A stretch of DNA of 64,000 nt, taken from contig NZ_CP043046.1 in NCBI RefSeq assembly GCF_008119665.1, positions 372,001 to 436,000 on the forward strand, given 5' to 3'. Of the stretch, positions 35,941 through 45,845 are shown in pieces. Within the stretch, counting starts at the first letter, position 1. Every line of letters begins with the position of its first letter. The position numbers and the translations under genes were made by a program. This DNA is from Pigmentiphaga aceris (GTDB lineage: Bacteria; Pseudomonadota; Gammaproteobacteria; Burkholderiales; Burkholderiaceae_B). The notes under the pieces are model-generated. The model saw nothing but the letters and a program-made list of their open reading frames with translations, made no database searches and was not told where the DNA came from.

Positions 35941-38103
35941 ATGATCGATTTTTTCGGTGACGGCGATGCCGCCACGCGCGCGCGGAAATCCGCGGAGCAG
36001 GCTGGCATCAATATGGAAAGGCGCCTGCGGTTTGCGTTGAACGCAGGCCGCCTGGGTCTATGGGAACTGGACCTCAGAACCGGGGTGATGACCAGCTCGC
36101 GCTACTTTCGCGAGACCTTCGGTCGTGACCCGGCCGAGCCTTTTCCGTATGAAGCACTGCTTGCCGCCGTGCACCCCGACGACCGCGCGCATCGCGATGA
36201 TGCGCTGGCGCACAGCATTGCCACGGGCGAGGACTATCAGATCGAGTACCGCGTGCTGCGGCCCGACGGCCGGGTCGGCTGGGTGCAGGTCAGTGCGCAG
36301 GTGGTCCGTTCCCCCGATGCCGTCCCCACTCACATGGCCGGTACGTCGATGGACATCACCGAGCGCCGGGAGTCGGAAGCGCGCACCCAGGTCTTGCTGG
36401 AACTCGATGCGCGGCTGGACGAACTGGAAGACCCTGACGAGCTGGCTTTTGCCGCTGCAGAGATGCTGGGCCGCACGCTTGGCGTCAGCCGGGTCGGTTA
36501 CGGCACCGTCAATCTGAAGAACGAAACCATCACGATTGCGCGTGACTGGAATGCGCCGGGCATTCGTTCGCTGGCAGGCACGCTGCAATTTCGTGACTAC
36601 GGGTCTTACATCGACGACCTGAAGCGCGGCGACACGGTGGTGTTTGTCGATGCCGACCTCGATCCGCGCACGGCTGCCACGGCCGATGCGCTCAAGGCCA
36701 TCAGCGCGCAGGCCTTGGTCAACATGCCCGTGACCGAGCGCGACGGGCTGGTGGCCTTGCTGTACCTGAACCATGCCACCCGGCGTGAATGGCTGGCCGA
36801 TGAGCTGGGTTTCATCCGCGAGGTCGCGCATCGAACCCACGTGGCGGTTGAACGGCGGCGGGTCGAGCAGGAACTGCGGGCGCTGGCCTCGACGTTGGAG
36901 GCCAAGGTGGTTGAGCGGACAACCGCGTTGATGGCAGCCGAAGCCGCCTTGCATCAAGCGCAGAAGATGGAAGCCGTGGGCCAGCTCACGGGTGGTCTTG
37001 CGCACGATTTCAACAATCTGCTGACCGGTATTTCCGGTGCGCTGGAACTGATCCGGCGACGCCAGGCGGGCGGCACGCTGACCGATGACACCTTGCTGCG
37101 TTATGTCTCGATGGCGCAGGGTGCAACCGGGCGCGCAGCGGCGTTGACGCATCGCCTGTTGGCGTTCTCGCGTCAGCAGACGTTGGCCCCCGAGCCCACC
37201 GACGTGAACCGCTTGGTGGCTGGGCTGCGCGAATTGATCCAACACACGGTGGGGCCATCGATTGCGATCGAAGTGACGGCCGAGTCGCAGCTCTGGGGCA
37301 CGCTGGTCGATCCGAGCCAGCTGGAAAGTGCGCTGCTGAATCTCTGTATCAACGCACGTGACGCGATGCCCGACGGGGGGCGTCTGTCAATCGAGACGCG
37401 CAATCGCGAACTCGATGCCGATCAGGCCAAGGCGCTGGGGCTGCCGGCCGGGGCTTATGTGGCCTTGTGTGTATCGGACAGCGGTGTCGGCATGTCGCCG
37501 CAGGTCATGGCGAAGGCCTTCGATCCCTTCTTCACTACCAAGCCGATCGGGCAGGGGACGGGGCTGGGCCTGTCGATGATCTATGGCTTTGTGCGTCAGT
37601 CGGGCGGCCTGGCGCAGATCGATTCCACCCCGGGGGTGGGCACCTCGGTCTGTCTGCTGCTGCCACGCCAAGCCTTGCCGGCGGATACCGCCGACCCGCA
37701 AGACCCGGCATCGATCGCACCGCAGGCTGCACCGGGTGAGCGCTTGCTGGTGGTCGATGACGATGCCTCGGTGCGAGCGATTGCCTGTGAGCTGCTGAAA
37801 GAGTCTGGCTACATGGTGCTGGAAGCCCAGGACGGGATGGCGGCCATCGACATCTTGCAGTCCGATATCCCGCTGGATCTGCTGGTCACCGACGTGGGCT
37901 TGCCGGGCGGCATGAACGGACGCCAGCTGGCGAACGCGGCGCGTGCGGTCAGGCCAGGGTTGAAGGTGTTGTTCATCACCGGGTATGCCGAACAGGCGGT
38001 CATGGGGGATGGGCAGCTGGACGCGGGCATGCAGATACTGACCAAGCCGTTTGCGCTGGACGCACTGGCCAAGCGGGTGAAGCAATTGACCGGCAGTGCA
38101 TGA
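35941..38103 (+). CDS. Soluble hybrid histidine kinase: PAS-GAF-HisKA-HATPase-REC
   Basis: 720 residues with no membrane segment. PAS about 31-140 (LGLWELDLRTGVMTSSRYFRETFG to TSMDITERRE), GAF about 155-300, dimerisation/phospho-acceptor His355 in GQLTGGLAHDFNNLLTG, ATPase N-box NLCINARDAMPDGG near 467, DSGVGM and GQGTGLGLSMIYGF. The C-terminal receiver domain (about 600-715) has phospho-acceptor Asp651 and Lys702. The HDFNNLL His box is the type found in orphan cytoplasmic kinases. The ATG at 35941 is preferred over a TTG nine bases upstream. There is no adjacent response regulator with a DNA-binding output, so the partner is unknown. Confidence 0.9.
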   Translation: MIDFFGDGDAATRARKSAEQAGINMERRLRFALNAGRLGLWELDLRTGVMTSSRYFRETFGRDPAEPFPYEALLAAVHPDDRAHRDDALAHSIATGEDYQIEYRVLRPDGRVGWVQVSAQVVRSPDAVPTHMAGTSMDITERRESEARTQVLLELDARLDELEDPDELAFAAAEMLGRTLGVSRVGYGTVNLKNETITIARDWNAPGIRSLAGTLQFRDYGSYIDDLKRGDTVVFVDADLDPRTAATADALKAISAQALVNMPVTERDGLVALLYLNHATRREWLADELGFIREVAHRTHVAVERRRVEQELRALASTLEAKVVERTTALMAAEAALHQAQKMEAVGQLTGGLAHDFNNLLTGISGALELIRRRQAGGTLTDDTLLRYVSMAQGATGRAAALTHRLLAFSRQQTLAPEPTDVNRLVAGLRELIQHTVGPSIAIEVTAESQLWGTLVDPSQLESALLNLCINARDAMPDGGRLSIETRNRELDADQAKALGLPAGAYVALCVSDSGVGMSPQVMAKAFDPFFTTKPIGQGTGLGLSMIYGFVRQSGGLAQIDSTPGVGTSVCLLLPRQALPADTADPQDPASIAPQAAPGERLLVVDDDASVRAIACELLKESGYMVLEAQDGMAAIDILQSDIPLDLLVTDVGLPGGMNGRQLANAARAVRPGLKVLFITGYAEQAVMGDGQLDAGMQILTKPFALDALAKRVKQLTGSA

Positions 38104-38265
38104 TGACGGGGCGCGTGATCGATATCGCTTATTGATCGCGGCTATCTGATCGCGCCTGATCCGTTGGTGTCTGATCTCACCAGCGGCCTGCCCGCCGCAA
38201 CTCGCTACACTGTGTATTCGCGCGCCACGTTCCCGGTGCGGGCCCCTTTTTTCGTCGAGACCGTC

Positions 38266-39459
38266 ATGTTCGAACAAGTCGAAGCCTATGCAGGCGATCC
38301 CATTCTTTCGCTCAACGAGGATTTTCAGAAGGATCCGCGTTCCAACAAGATCAACCTGAGCATCGGGATCTATTTCGACGACGCCGGCCGTCTGCCGGTG
38401 ATGAACGCTGTTCGTGAAGCCGAAGTCGAACTGACGCGCGAGATCATCGGCCGTCCTTACCTGCCGATGGAAGGTGGCGCGGATTACCGCGTGGCCGCAC
38501 AGAAGCTGCTCTTCGGTGCCGACAGCGAAGTGGTCACCAGCAGCCGCATTGCCTCGGTGCAGACGCTGGGTGGTTCGGGTGGCTTGAAGGTCGGTGCCGA
38601 CTTCCTGCACACCTACTACCCGGACTCCAAGGTCTACGTCAGCAACCCCACCTGGGACAACCATCGTGCCTTGTTCGAAGGCGCAGGTTTCACCGTGGAC
38701 ACCTATCCCTACTACGACCCCGCGACGGGTGGCGTCGACTTCGACGCCATGCTGACCACGCTCAGCGGCTTGGCACCCAACAGCATCGTGCTGCTGCACG
38801 CGTGCTGCCACAACCCCACCGGCGTGGACTTGTCGCAAGAGCAATGGGCGCAGCTGATCCCGCTGTTCCGCGAACGCAAGCTGATTCCTTACCTGGACAT
38901 CGCCTATCAAGGCTTCGGTGACGGCATCGATGCTGACGCCTTCGCCCTGCGTGCGTTGGCCGAAGCGGGTCTGGTGTTCTTTGTGTCCAGCTCATATTCC
39001 AAGAGCTTCTCGCTGTACGGCGAGCGCGTCGGCGCACTGAGCGTGGTGTGTGCCTCGCGTGATGACGCCGACCGGGTGCTGGGCCAATTGAAGGCCGCTG
39101 TGCGCCGCAACTACTCCAGCCCGCCGACCCACGGCGCGCGCATCGTCGCCAAGGTGCTGGGCACGCCCGCATTGCGCGACGCCTGGGAAGCGGAACTGGC
39201 CAGCATGCGCGAACGCATCAAGAACATGCGCGAAGCGTTGCACGCCGGGCTGACCAAGGCCTTGCCAGGCCGCGACGTGGAATATTTCCTGACCCAGCGC
39301 GGCATGTTCAGCTACACCGGCCTGTCGCCGGAACAAGTCGACGAGCTGCGCGAAAAACACGGCGTGTATCTGGTGCGCTCGGGCCGCATGTGCGTGGCCG
39401 GTTTGAACCAGGGCAATGTCGATGCCGTTGCGAAAGCAATGGCGGCCGTGCTGGCCTGA
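38266..39459 (+). CDS. tyrB: Aromatic/aspartate aminotransferase (class I)
   Basis: 397 residues. PLP enzyme with Lys246 in SSSYSKSFSLYGERVGAL as the Schiff-base lysine, HNPTGVD near 182-188 binding the cofactor, and YLVRSGRMCVAGLN near the end with the substrate-carboxylate Arg. It starts MFEQVEAYAGDPILSLNEDFQKD, the TyrB/AspC start. It probably transaminates tyrosine or phenylalanine (or aspartate) with 2-oxoglutarate, feeding Hpd. TyrB rather than AspC is inferred from overall pattern and proximity to hpd. A bidirectional terminator follows. Confidence 0.9.
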   Translation: MFEQVEAYAGDPILSLNEDFQKDPRSNKINLSIGIYFDDAGRLPVMNAVREAEVELTREIIGRPYLPMEGGADYRVAAQKLLFGADSEVVTSSRIASVQTLGGSGGLKVGADFLHTYYPDSKVYVSNPTWDNHRALFEGAGFTVDTYPYYDPATGGVDFDAMLTTLSGLAPNSIVLLHACCHNPTGVDLSQEQWAQLIPLFRERKLIPYLDIAYQGFGDGIDADAFALRALAEAGLVFFVSSSYSKSFSLYGERVGALSVVCASRDDADRVLGQLKAAVRRNYSSPPTHGARIVAKVLGTPALRDAWEAELASMRERIKNMREALHAGLTKALPGRDVEYFLTQRGMFSYTGLSPEQVDELREKHGVYLVRSGRMCVAGLNQGNVDAVAKAMAAVLA

Positions 39460-39518
39460 TCGGAATCATCGTCAATGCGCCGTGTTGGCGCATTGGTGTC
39501 GATAGCGTCGGCATGACG

Positions 39519-39548
39519 AAAAAGAGCGCCTGTAAAGGCGCTCTTTTT
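39519..39548. terminator. Bidirectional rho-independent terminator
   Basis: A perfect 12-base stem AAAAAGAGCGCC/GGCGCTCTTTTT (39519-39530 with 39537-39548) with a 6-base loop has A and T runs on both sides. It lies between the convergent tyrB-like gene and the hybrid kinase gene, so it can stop transcription from both. Confidence 0.92.
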
Positions 39549-39585
39549 CGTGGGGACCGCAATGCGTCGGTGAATGCCTTGCGGC

Positions 39586-42360
39586 TTATTCTTCGACGGT
39601 GACGCGTTCTGCCAGCAACGGTTGCAGCAAGCCTTCGGCGCGATCGAAATCGAAGTCGGCAATGGCCGCCTCCAGGCTGGCGGCGCGTGCCGTCCAGCCG
39701 TGATCGCGCAGCGTGCGTGCCAAGTCGGCCAGTGCGCCGTCGTCGAGTGCACCACGGTGCAGCGCTTCGATCACGCGGCGGGCGCATACCTGCACCGCAT
39801 TGCGGGCCAGGTCTGGTGCGGCGCGTGCATCGGGCGCGGCAGCAGCCGTACCCGCCATCGGGTCGACGGTCTGGCGAATGGCTTCGAACGCGCCTTCAAT
39901 GGTCGACAGCAAGACCGGGACGGCATCGAGTTCGTTGTGCTTGAGCGCGTGTTCCAGCTGTCCGGCCAAGTCGTGCAAGGCGGGCAGGGCCAGGTTGCCG
40001 GCTGCGCCGGTAATGCGATGCGCCAGGGCACCCATTGCCGTCAGATCACGCTGATTCCACTGCGTGGCCAACTGGGTGCTGGCGTCTGCATGGGCAGCCA
40101 GGAAACGCCGGATCGCCAGGTTGAGCGCATCGGCGCTGCCCCAGACGAAACCACCTTGTTCATGATCGATCGCTCGGTTGTCTGCTTGCGCGGCCTCAGC
40201 CGGCTCGGCATCTTGTGACTCAGGCGGAAGCGGGCGGGGCAGGTCGGCAGCCGGAATCACCCGTGCGGGGTTCATGCCCACCACACGTGCAATCTCAGTA
40301 ACCAGCGCACCGATCTCAACGGGCTTGGACGCAAAGCCCTGCATGCCGGCAGATTCAGTCGCGTGCCGGTCTTCGGCTTGCACGCTGGCTGTGAGTGCAA
40401 TGATCGGCACCGCCGCCAGGCGGTAGACAGATTCGTGTTCGCGGATCAGGCGGGTAGCGGCCAGGCCGTCAAGCACCGGCATCTGCACATCCATCAGGAT
40501 CACGTCGAAGCGGTTGTTGCAGGCGGCATCTACCGCCTTGGCACCGTCGTCGACGCTGACCACATGGTGGCCCAGCTTGCCCAGCGCAATCACCAGCAGT
40601 TCGACGTTTTGTTCCACGTCGTCGGCAATCAGAATGCGCAGCGGCGGCAGGTCGTCATTGGCGGCTGCCGGCAGCGTGAGTATGTCCTCACCTTGCAGCA
40701 GGGGCAGATGCACGTGGAACACGCTGCCCACACCCAGCTCGCTTTCCACCGAGATCTTGCCGCCCATCAGATCGACCAGCTGGCGCGCAATTGAAGTCCC
40801 CAGGCCCGTGCCACCGTAGCGGCGTGTCATGGACGGGTCGGCCTGCGCAAAGCGGTCGAAAATCTTGCCGATACGATCTGGCGCAATGCCCAGGCCGGTG
40901 TCGTGGATGGCCAGGTGGACCATCTCGTTTTCCTGGCTGATCGACAGACGGACCGAGCCGCGCTCGGTGAACTTGATGGCATTGCCCAGCAGGTTGACCA
41001 GCACCTGGCGAATGCGCAGCGGGTCACCCTTGAAGAACTCGCCCATGCCGGGGGCGTAATCCATTTCCAAGGGCAGGTTCTTTGCCTGTGCCGACAGGCG
41101 CAAGGACGACGCGATGTCCAGGCACAGTTCGCGCAGCGAGAAGTCGACGTATTCCAGTTCGACCACGCCTTTTTCCAGCTTGGCCGTATCCAGAATGTCG
41201 TTGAGCAGACCCAACAGCGACCGTGCCGACTGGTGCACGGTTTCCAGATGCCCGCGCTGGCGTGCGTCCAGAGGGGTATCCAGCAGCAATTCGGTGAAGC
41301 CGATCACGGCATTCATCGGCGTGCGGATTTCATGGCTCATGTTGGCCAGGAAAGTGGTCTTGGCCGCCGCCGCGCGTTCGGCACGGTCTTTGGCGTCGCG
41401 CAGCGCAACTTCCATTTCCTTGCGCACGCTGACGTCAGTGGCCAGTTTCACCACCTTGAAGGGGCGGCCGTCGGCATCCAGAATCGGGTTGTACGAGGCC
41501 TGAATCCAGATCGGGCGGCCGTTCTTGGCGTAGCGCTTGTATTCGCCCGCGTCGAATTCACCTTGGCCCAGGCGTTGCCAGAAATCGCGATAGGCGCGGC
41601 TGTCGGCATAGGCCGGGTCGCAGAACATGCGATGTGAGTGGCCACGAACTTCATCGAGTTCATAACCGATCATCTTCAGCGCGTTGTCGTTGGCGCTGAG
41701 GATATTGCCGTCCATGTCGAATTCGATCACCGACAGCACACGGCCAATCGCATTGAGCGTGCTTTCGAATTCGGCGGTGCGCAGTTTGGTTTCGGTGACG
41801 TCGAGCAGTACGCCGTCGATCCACGATTCCCCGTTTTCCTCAGAAAACATGACTTCCGCGTTTTCCCACACCCACAGTTCATGGCCGTCGCGATGGCGGA
41901 TGCGATATTCGACCGAGTAGCTGCGCTGCGCCTGTTGCGCGTCTCTGACCACGCCAGACAGGCGCTCGCGGTCGTCGGGGTGGATCAGGCTGGCAAAGCT
42001 TCGACCCTGGGATACGAATTCTTTCGGCGAATAACCGGTGAGCGTCAGCGCCGCGTCGCTCATGAAGAGCATGGTCCAGTCTTCATCCACCTGGCAACGG
42101 AATGACACCCCGGGAATGTTACGCACCAGGGAAGTAAGTTGTTGCTCGGTGTCGTGACGTGCGCGTTCAGCCTCTTTGCGGCCGGCGACGTCCGACAAAA
42201 TGCCGTCCATCGCCTGATCGGCAGAGTGGCGCAGTCGTTCTGTTTCGTCGCGCAGGGCGATCAGTCGTTTTCGATCGCGCTGCCAGCCAATGACATTGAC
42301 GATCAGCGTCACGGCAACGAACAGAATGAGCAGGTTGCTGGGGGTGAGGAAGGAAGGCAA
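39586..42360 (-). CDS. Membrane hybrid histidine kinase: TM-PAS-PAS-HisKA-HATPase-REC-Hpt
   Basis: 924 residues. One N-terminal membrane helix (about 9-25, NLLILFVAVTLIVNVIGW), two PAS domains (about 75-190 and 200-312), phospho-acceptor His343 in FLANMSHEIRTPMNAVIGF, ATPase with GLGIAPDRIGKIFDRFAQAD and YGGTGLGTSIARQL, receiver with Asp624 and Lys679, and a C-terminal Hpt domain with His781 (LAHRITGAAGNL). This is a complete BarA/ArcB-like internal phosphorelay. The start at 42360 is TTG; it keeps the membrane helix, whereas the first good internal ATG would lose it. It is 110 bases downstream of the GGDEF/EAL gene. The target regulator is not encoded here. Confidence 0.87.
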   Translation of the reverse strand: MPSFLTPSNLLILFVAVTLIVNVIGWQRDRKRLIALRDETERLRHSADQAMDGILSDVAGRKEAERARHDTEQQLTSLVRNIPGVSFRCQVDEDWTMLFMSDAALTLTGYSPKEFVSQGRSFASLIHPDDRERLSGVVRDAQQAQRSYSVEYRIRHRDGHELWVWENAEVMFSEENGESWIDGVLLDVTETKLRTAEFESTLNAIGRVLSVIEFDMDGNILSANDNALKMIGYELDEVRGHSHRMFCDPAYADSRAYRDFWQRLGQGEFDAGEYKRYAKNGRPIWIQASYNPILDADGRPFKVVKLATDVSVRKEMEVALRDAKDRAERAAAAKTTFLANMSHEIRTPMNAVIGFTELLLDTPLDARQRGHLETVHQSARSLLGLLNDILDTAKLEKGVVELEYVDFSLRELCLDIASSLRLSAQAKNLPLEMDYAPGMGEFFKGDPLRIRQVLVNLLGNAIKFTERGSVRLSISQENEMVHLAIHDTGLGIAPDRIGKIFDRFAQADPSMTRRYGGTGLGTSIARQLVDLMGGKISVESELGVGSVFHVHLPLLQGEDILTLPAAANDDLPPLRILIADDVEQNVELLVIALGKLGHHVVSVDDGAKAVDAACNNRFDVILMDVQMPVLDGLAATRLIREHESVYRLAAVPIIALTASVQAEDRHATESAGMQGFASKPVEIGALVTEIARVVGMNPARVIPAADLPRPLPPESQDAEPAEAAQADNRAIDHEQGGFVWGSADALNLAIRRFLAAHADASTQLATQWNQRDLTAMGALAHRITGAAGNLALPALHDLAGQLEHALKHNELDAVPVLLSTIEGAFEAIRQTVDPMAGTAAAAPDARAAPDLARNAVQVCARRVIEALHRGALDDGALADLARTLRDHGWTARAASLEAAIADFDFDRAEGLLQPLLAERVTVEE

Positions 42361-42470
42361 CTGGGGACTTGGAGAGGGGTGACGGGCGACGCGAAACTAT
42401 CGCCCATGCATTGCCAACGCGCAAGGCGCGGACGGTAGAGTGTGGCGTGCAGGTTGCGAAGCGTGGCCGT

Positions 42471-44627
42471 TCAGCGTTTAAGTATCGTCAACATGTCATC
42501 TAAATTCATGGGACGTGCCAGATAAAAGCCCTGGTATTGGTCCACGCCCAACGATTTGAGCAAACGATATTGCGCTTCGGTTTCAACGCCTTCGGCAATC
42601 GTGCTCAGCCCCAGGGTGCCGCACAAGGTCACCACTCCAGCCAGCAGCCGCCGAGATTTCTCGTCTTCGTTCACGTCGATCAGGAAGGTCCGGTCGATCT
42701 TGATGGTGTCCACCGGCAGACGTCGCAGGTAACTGAGCGATGAATAGCCCGTACCGAAATCGTCCATGGCGATCTTGAAACCTTCGGCCCGCAACGCCGT
42801 CAGGCGCTGTTCCGAGGCATCGAAATCCTGCAGGAAGACCGATTCGGTCACTTCCAGCTCAAGCTGCCAGGGTTCGATCCGATGTCGATTGCACGCGGTG
42901 TGCAGCACGTGATTGAGCTGCCCTTCCATGACCTGCAAGGGCGACACGTTCACGGCAATCGGCATGCGGTGGCCCGCCCGGCCCAATGCGGCCGCATAGT
43001 AGGCCGCGCGGTCGATTGCCTGGTTGCCCAGGGCGACCGCCATGCCGCCTTGTTCGGCAAGCGGAATGAATACGGCAGGCGACACGACTCCGTGGGCTTC
43101 GCTGTTCCAGCGCGCCAGCACTTCCGCACCGCTCATGGTGCCGTCCCGGTCGAATTTGGGCTGCAGCACAAAGTCGATCTGGCCGCGTTCCACCGCCGAG
43201 CGCAGCTGCGTGAGCAAGGTCATGCGGTGCAAGGCGTCGGCAGCCAGCCCGCTGTGATAAAGCGCAAAGCGGTTTTTACCCGCGTTTTTTGCGGCGTACA
43301 TGGCGGCGTCGGCATGGCGCAGCACCGATTCGGTGTCGGCCCCGTCCAGCGGTGCAAACGCAATGCCGATGCTGCCCGACATGCTGAGCACATGGCCGCG
43401 CACGGTAATGCGCTGGCTCAGATCGGCCAGAATGCGGCGCGCCACCCGCCGTGCGCGTTCAGGTTCGTTGCCGATGCGCAGCGCTGCCACGAATTCGTCA
43501 CCGCCCCAGCGCGCCAGCATGTCGTGGGTAGGTACGGTGGCCACCAGGCGTTCGGCCATGGTGCGCAGCATTTCATCGCCGGCTTCATGGCCAAGCGAAT
43601 CGTTGACCTCTTTGAAGCCATCCAGGTCGATGAACAGCACGGCCAATTGATTATCGTTCGAGACCGTGCGCAGTGCCTGCGCCAGGTGGCTTTGCAGGGC
43701 TGCCCGGTTGGGCAATTGCGTCAGCGTGTCATAACGCGCGATGCGTTCCAGTTCGTTCTCGGCGCGTTTGCGATCGGCAATATCGCGGATGGTGATGCCC
43801 AGGTAGGACACCGCGCCCGGTTCGGCCTTGAAGCGGCTGAGCGACATTTCGACCGGGACAAGCCGGTCGGCTTTGTGAAACGAGGTTTCGCACTGCGCAT
43901 AACCGCTCAGGTCTATCTGAGCCAGCAAGGCTGGCGGCACATCCAGATAACGCCGCAGGTCGGCACCCGCAACGCTGCCCGGTTCCACGCCCAGCAGCGC
44001 GTGGAAGGCCACGTTGGCTTCGATGATGCGCAAGTCTTCGCGCAGCATCACCATGGCGTCGCGCGAACTGGCGAAGGCAGATGCCATCAGTTGTGACGCG
44101 TAGTCGGCGTCGCGCTGCATGGTGATGTCCTTGACCGTGCCCACGATGCGACTGGCCTGGCCGTCGGGCTGGAAAGACACCGCCTTGCCGCGCAACCTGA
44201 TCCAGCGCGGGCCGGTGCGGAAATCGCGTTGCACCGCCGTATCCAGCACGTCGGATGCGCCCGTGGCGTGCAGACGCCAGTTCAGGCGGAATGCATCGCG
44301 GTGCGCCGGCAGCAGGGTGGAAATAAAACTGGTCAGGGTCCCGCTCGATACACGGGCAGGGGCGTCGGCGGCGGGAAACCAGCGGACGACATAGGCGTCG
44401 GTGTCGGCAGACCATTCCCAGATCGATTCCCCACTGGCCCACAACGCGGTTTCCAGCAGGCGCTGCGCATGTTCGGCGTGCTGCAAGGCCTGACGCAGCA
44501 CGTCGGGGGTGGCAGGCACTTCGTTGACCGCGGCCTGGCGACGTTGCAGCGCAGTGCGCGGCCGTCGTTCGATCGGCGAGGGCGGGTCGGACTCGATCGG
44601 CGCGGGGGGAAGGTCGTGCTCGCTCAC
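42471..44627 (-). CDS. PAS-PAS-GGDEF-EAL cyclic-di-GMP enzyme
   Basis: 718 residues, no obvious membrane helix. Two PAS-like regions (about 60-170 and 175-285) precede a GGDEF domain (about 290-460) with intact RWGGDEF at 373-379 and an EAL domain (about 468-715) with AEVLARW (E502), DDFGTGYSSLSYL and IAEGVETEAQ. Both catalytic motifs look intact, so it could make and degrade c-di-GMP. The RxxD inhibitory site is missing: Pro occupies the Arg position five residues before the Asp ahead of GGDEF. The start overlaps the LysR gene stop by four bases, so the two are translationally coupled. Confidence 0.9.
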   Translation of the reverse strand: MSEHDLPPAPIESDPPSPIERRPRTALQRRQAAVNEVPATPDVLRQALQHAEHAQRLLETALWASGESIWEWSADTDAYVVRWFPAADAPARVSSGTLTSFISTLLPAHRDAFRLNWRLHATGASDVLDTAVQRDFRTGPRWIRLRGKAVSFQPDGQASRIVGTVKDITMQRDADYASQLMASAFASSRDAMVMLREDLRIIEANVAFHALLGVEPGSVAGADLRRYLDVPPALLAQIDLSGYAQCETSFHKADRLVPVEMSLSRFKAEPGAVSYLGITIRDIADRKRAENELERIARYDTLTQLPNRAALQSHLAQALRTVSNDNQLAVLFIDLDGFKEVNDSLGHEAGDEMLRTMAERLVATVPTHDMLARWGGDEFVAALRIGNEPERARRVARRILADLSQRITVRGHVLSMSGSIGIAFAPLDGADTESVLRHADAAMYAAKNAGKNRFALYHSGLAADALHRMTLLTQLRSAVERGQIDFVLQPKFDRDGTMSGAEVLARWNSEAHGVVSPAVFIPLAEQGGMAVALGNQAIDRAAYYAAALGRAGHRMPIAVNVSPLQVMEGQLNHVLHTACNRHRIEPWQLELEVTESVFLQDFDASEQRLTALRAEGFKIAMDDFGTGYSSLSYLRRLPVDTIKIDRTFLIDVNEDEKSRRLLAGVVTLCGTLGLSTIAEGVETEAQYRLLKSLGVDQYQGFYLARPMNLDDMLTILKR

Positions 44628-45583
44628 ATTTCCTCCAGGGGCGGAGTGGTGGTCGGGGTGTTGCCAGGCAGATCTTCGCGTGTGCCCTGGCGACCTGTCT
44701 CGGCTTTCCCGGCCCGGGGCAGGTGTTCAAGAAAAGCGCGGACGATGCGCGAGTCATCCAGTTTGCGCCATGCAATGCCAGTTTCAATATTCGGTGCACT
44801 GCCGGCCATCTGACGGTACACCACCCCCTCGCGTTTCAGGTGACGCAGGCAGTCCGGTACCAGTGCAACTCCCGAGCCGCCAGACACCAGACTGACAATG
44901 GTTTGCATTTGCCGGGCTTCCTGCGCAATGCGCGGGCTGAAACCATGCTGCGCGCAGAAGCCAACGATGGTGTCGAACACCAGCGGGCTGAATTGTCGCG
45001 GAAAGATCAGGAAATTCTCGTCAGCCAGGCTTTTCATCGGTACCCGGTCCCGGGTGGCCAAGGGGTGGCACTCAGGCAAGGCCACGATCAGGCGTTCGCG
45101 CAACAGCGGGCGGTATGACAGCGTGGGAGACGCGACCGGCGCAAAAACGTAACCGATATCCAGCGTTTCTTTTTCGAGTTCCGCCAGGATGACGTCGGAG
45201 GTCGATTCGCTGAGTGAAATCTTGATGCCCGGAAAAGCTTCGTGGAAACGCTGGTAGGTACTGGGCAGGAAACTGTAATTGGCCAGACTGATGAAACCCA
45301 GGGCCAGCGAGCCGATCTGGCCGGTGGCGGCGCGCCTTGCGTGTTCTTCCATGGCATCGAGCCGCGCCAGCACGGCACGGGCGTCGCGCAGCAATTCCTG
45401 GCCAACGGGGGTCAGGGCGGTGCGGCGGGACGTGCGCTCGAACAACAGCAGGCCAAGCTCGGTTTCCATTTCGCGGATGGCCAGGCTGACCGGAGGCTGC
45501 GACACATGCAGACGCTTGGCCGCGCGACCGAAATGCGATTCTTCGGCGACCGCGACGAAGTAGCGCAAATGGCGTAAATCCAT
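44624..45583 (-). CDS. LysR family regulator (CatR/BenM-like)
   Basis: 319 residues. The winged helix begins MDLRHLRYFVAVAEESHFGRAAKRLHVSQPPVSLAIREMETELG, typical of the CbnR/CatR branch that responds to aromatic acids. The effector domain covers about 90-295, and the last 20 residues are a Pro/Thr-rich tail. It diverges from the two PCC-domain genes and reads into the GGDEF/EAL gene with a four-base overlap. A TTAATA-N7-TATTAA repeat upstream may be its own operator. Confidence 0.9.
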   Translation of the reverse strand: MDLRHLRYFVAVAEESHFGRAAKRLHVSQPPVSLAIREMETELGLLLFERTSRRTALTPVGQELLRDARAVLARLDAMEEHARRAATGQIGSLALGFISLANYSFLPSTYQRFHEAFPGIKISLSESTSDVILAELEKETLDIGYVFAPVASPTLSYRPLLRERLIVALPECHPLATRDRVPMKSLADENFLIFPRQFSPLVFDTIVGFCAQHGFSPRIAQEARQMQTIVSLVSGGSGVALVPDCLRHLKREGVVYRQMAGSAPNIETGIAWRKLDDSRIVRAFLEHLPRAGKAETGRQGTREDLPGNTPTTTPPLEEM

Positions 45584-45614
45584 GGAATTTCCACGCTCAG
45601 GGTTAGTACCAAGC

Positions 45615-45633
45615 TTAATAGTATCGATATTAA
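45615..45633. promoter_or_regulatory. LysR-type operator candidate
   Basis: TTAATA-N7-TATTAA is a perfect dyad of the LysR T-N11-A class. It is 32 bases upstream of the LysR gene start, in an unusually AT-rich intergenic stretch. The motif ATCGATAT occurs inside the dyad and again at about 45644-45651. Confidence 0.5.
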
Positions 45634-45845
45634 ATGGATATAGATCGATATAAATTAAGAATTATCACGAATGGAAGGGCGGGCGTAGACTCCGTTTTCT
45701 GGCCGTTTTGTGGATGGATTCGGGCAACCCCCGAATTCCGCCACCGGCCATTCGGTCACCGGACGGTCCGGCGAGCGCGGTTCGATCAACCGTCGTGCGT
45801 CTTCCTCTGGTGCTGGCATGCCATAAGCATAGAAGGAGATTCCTC

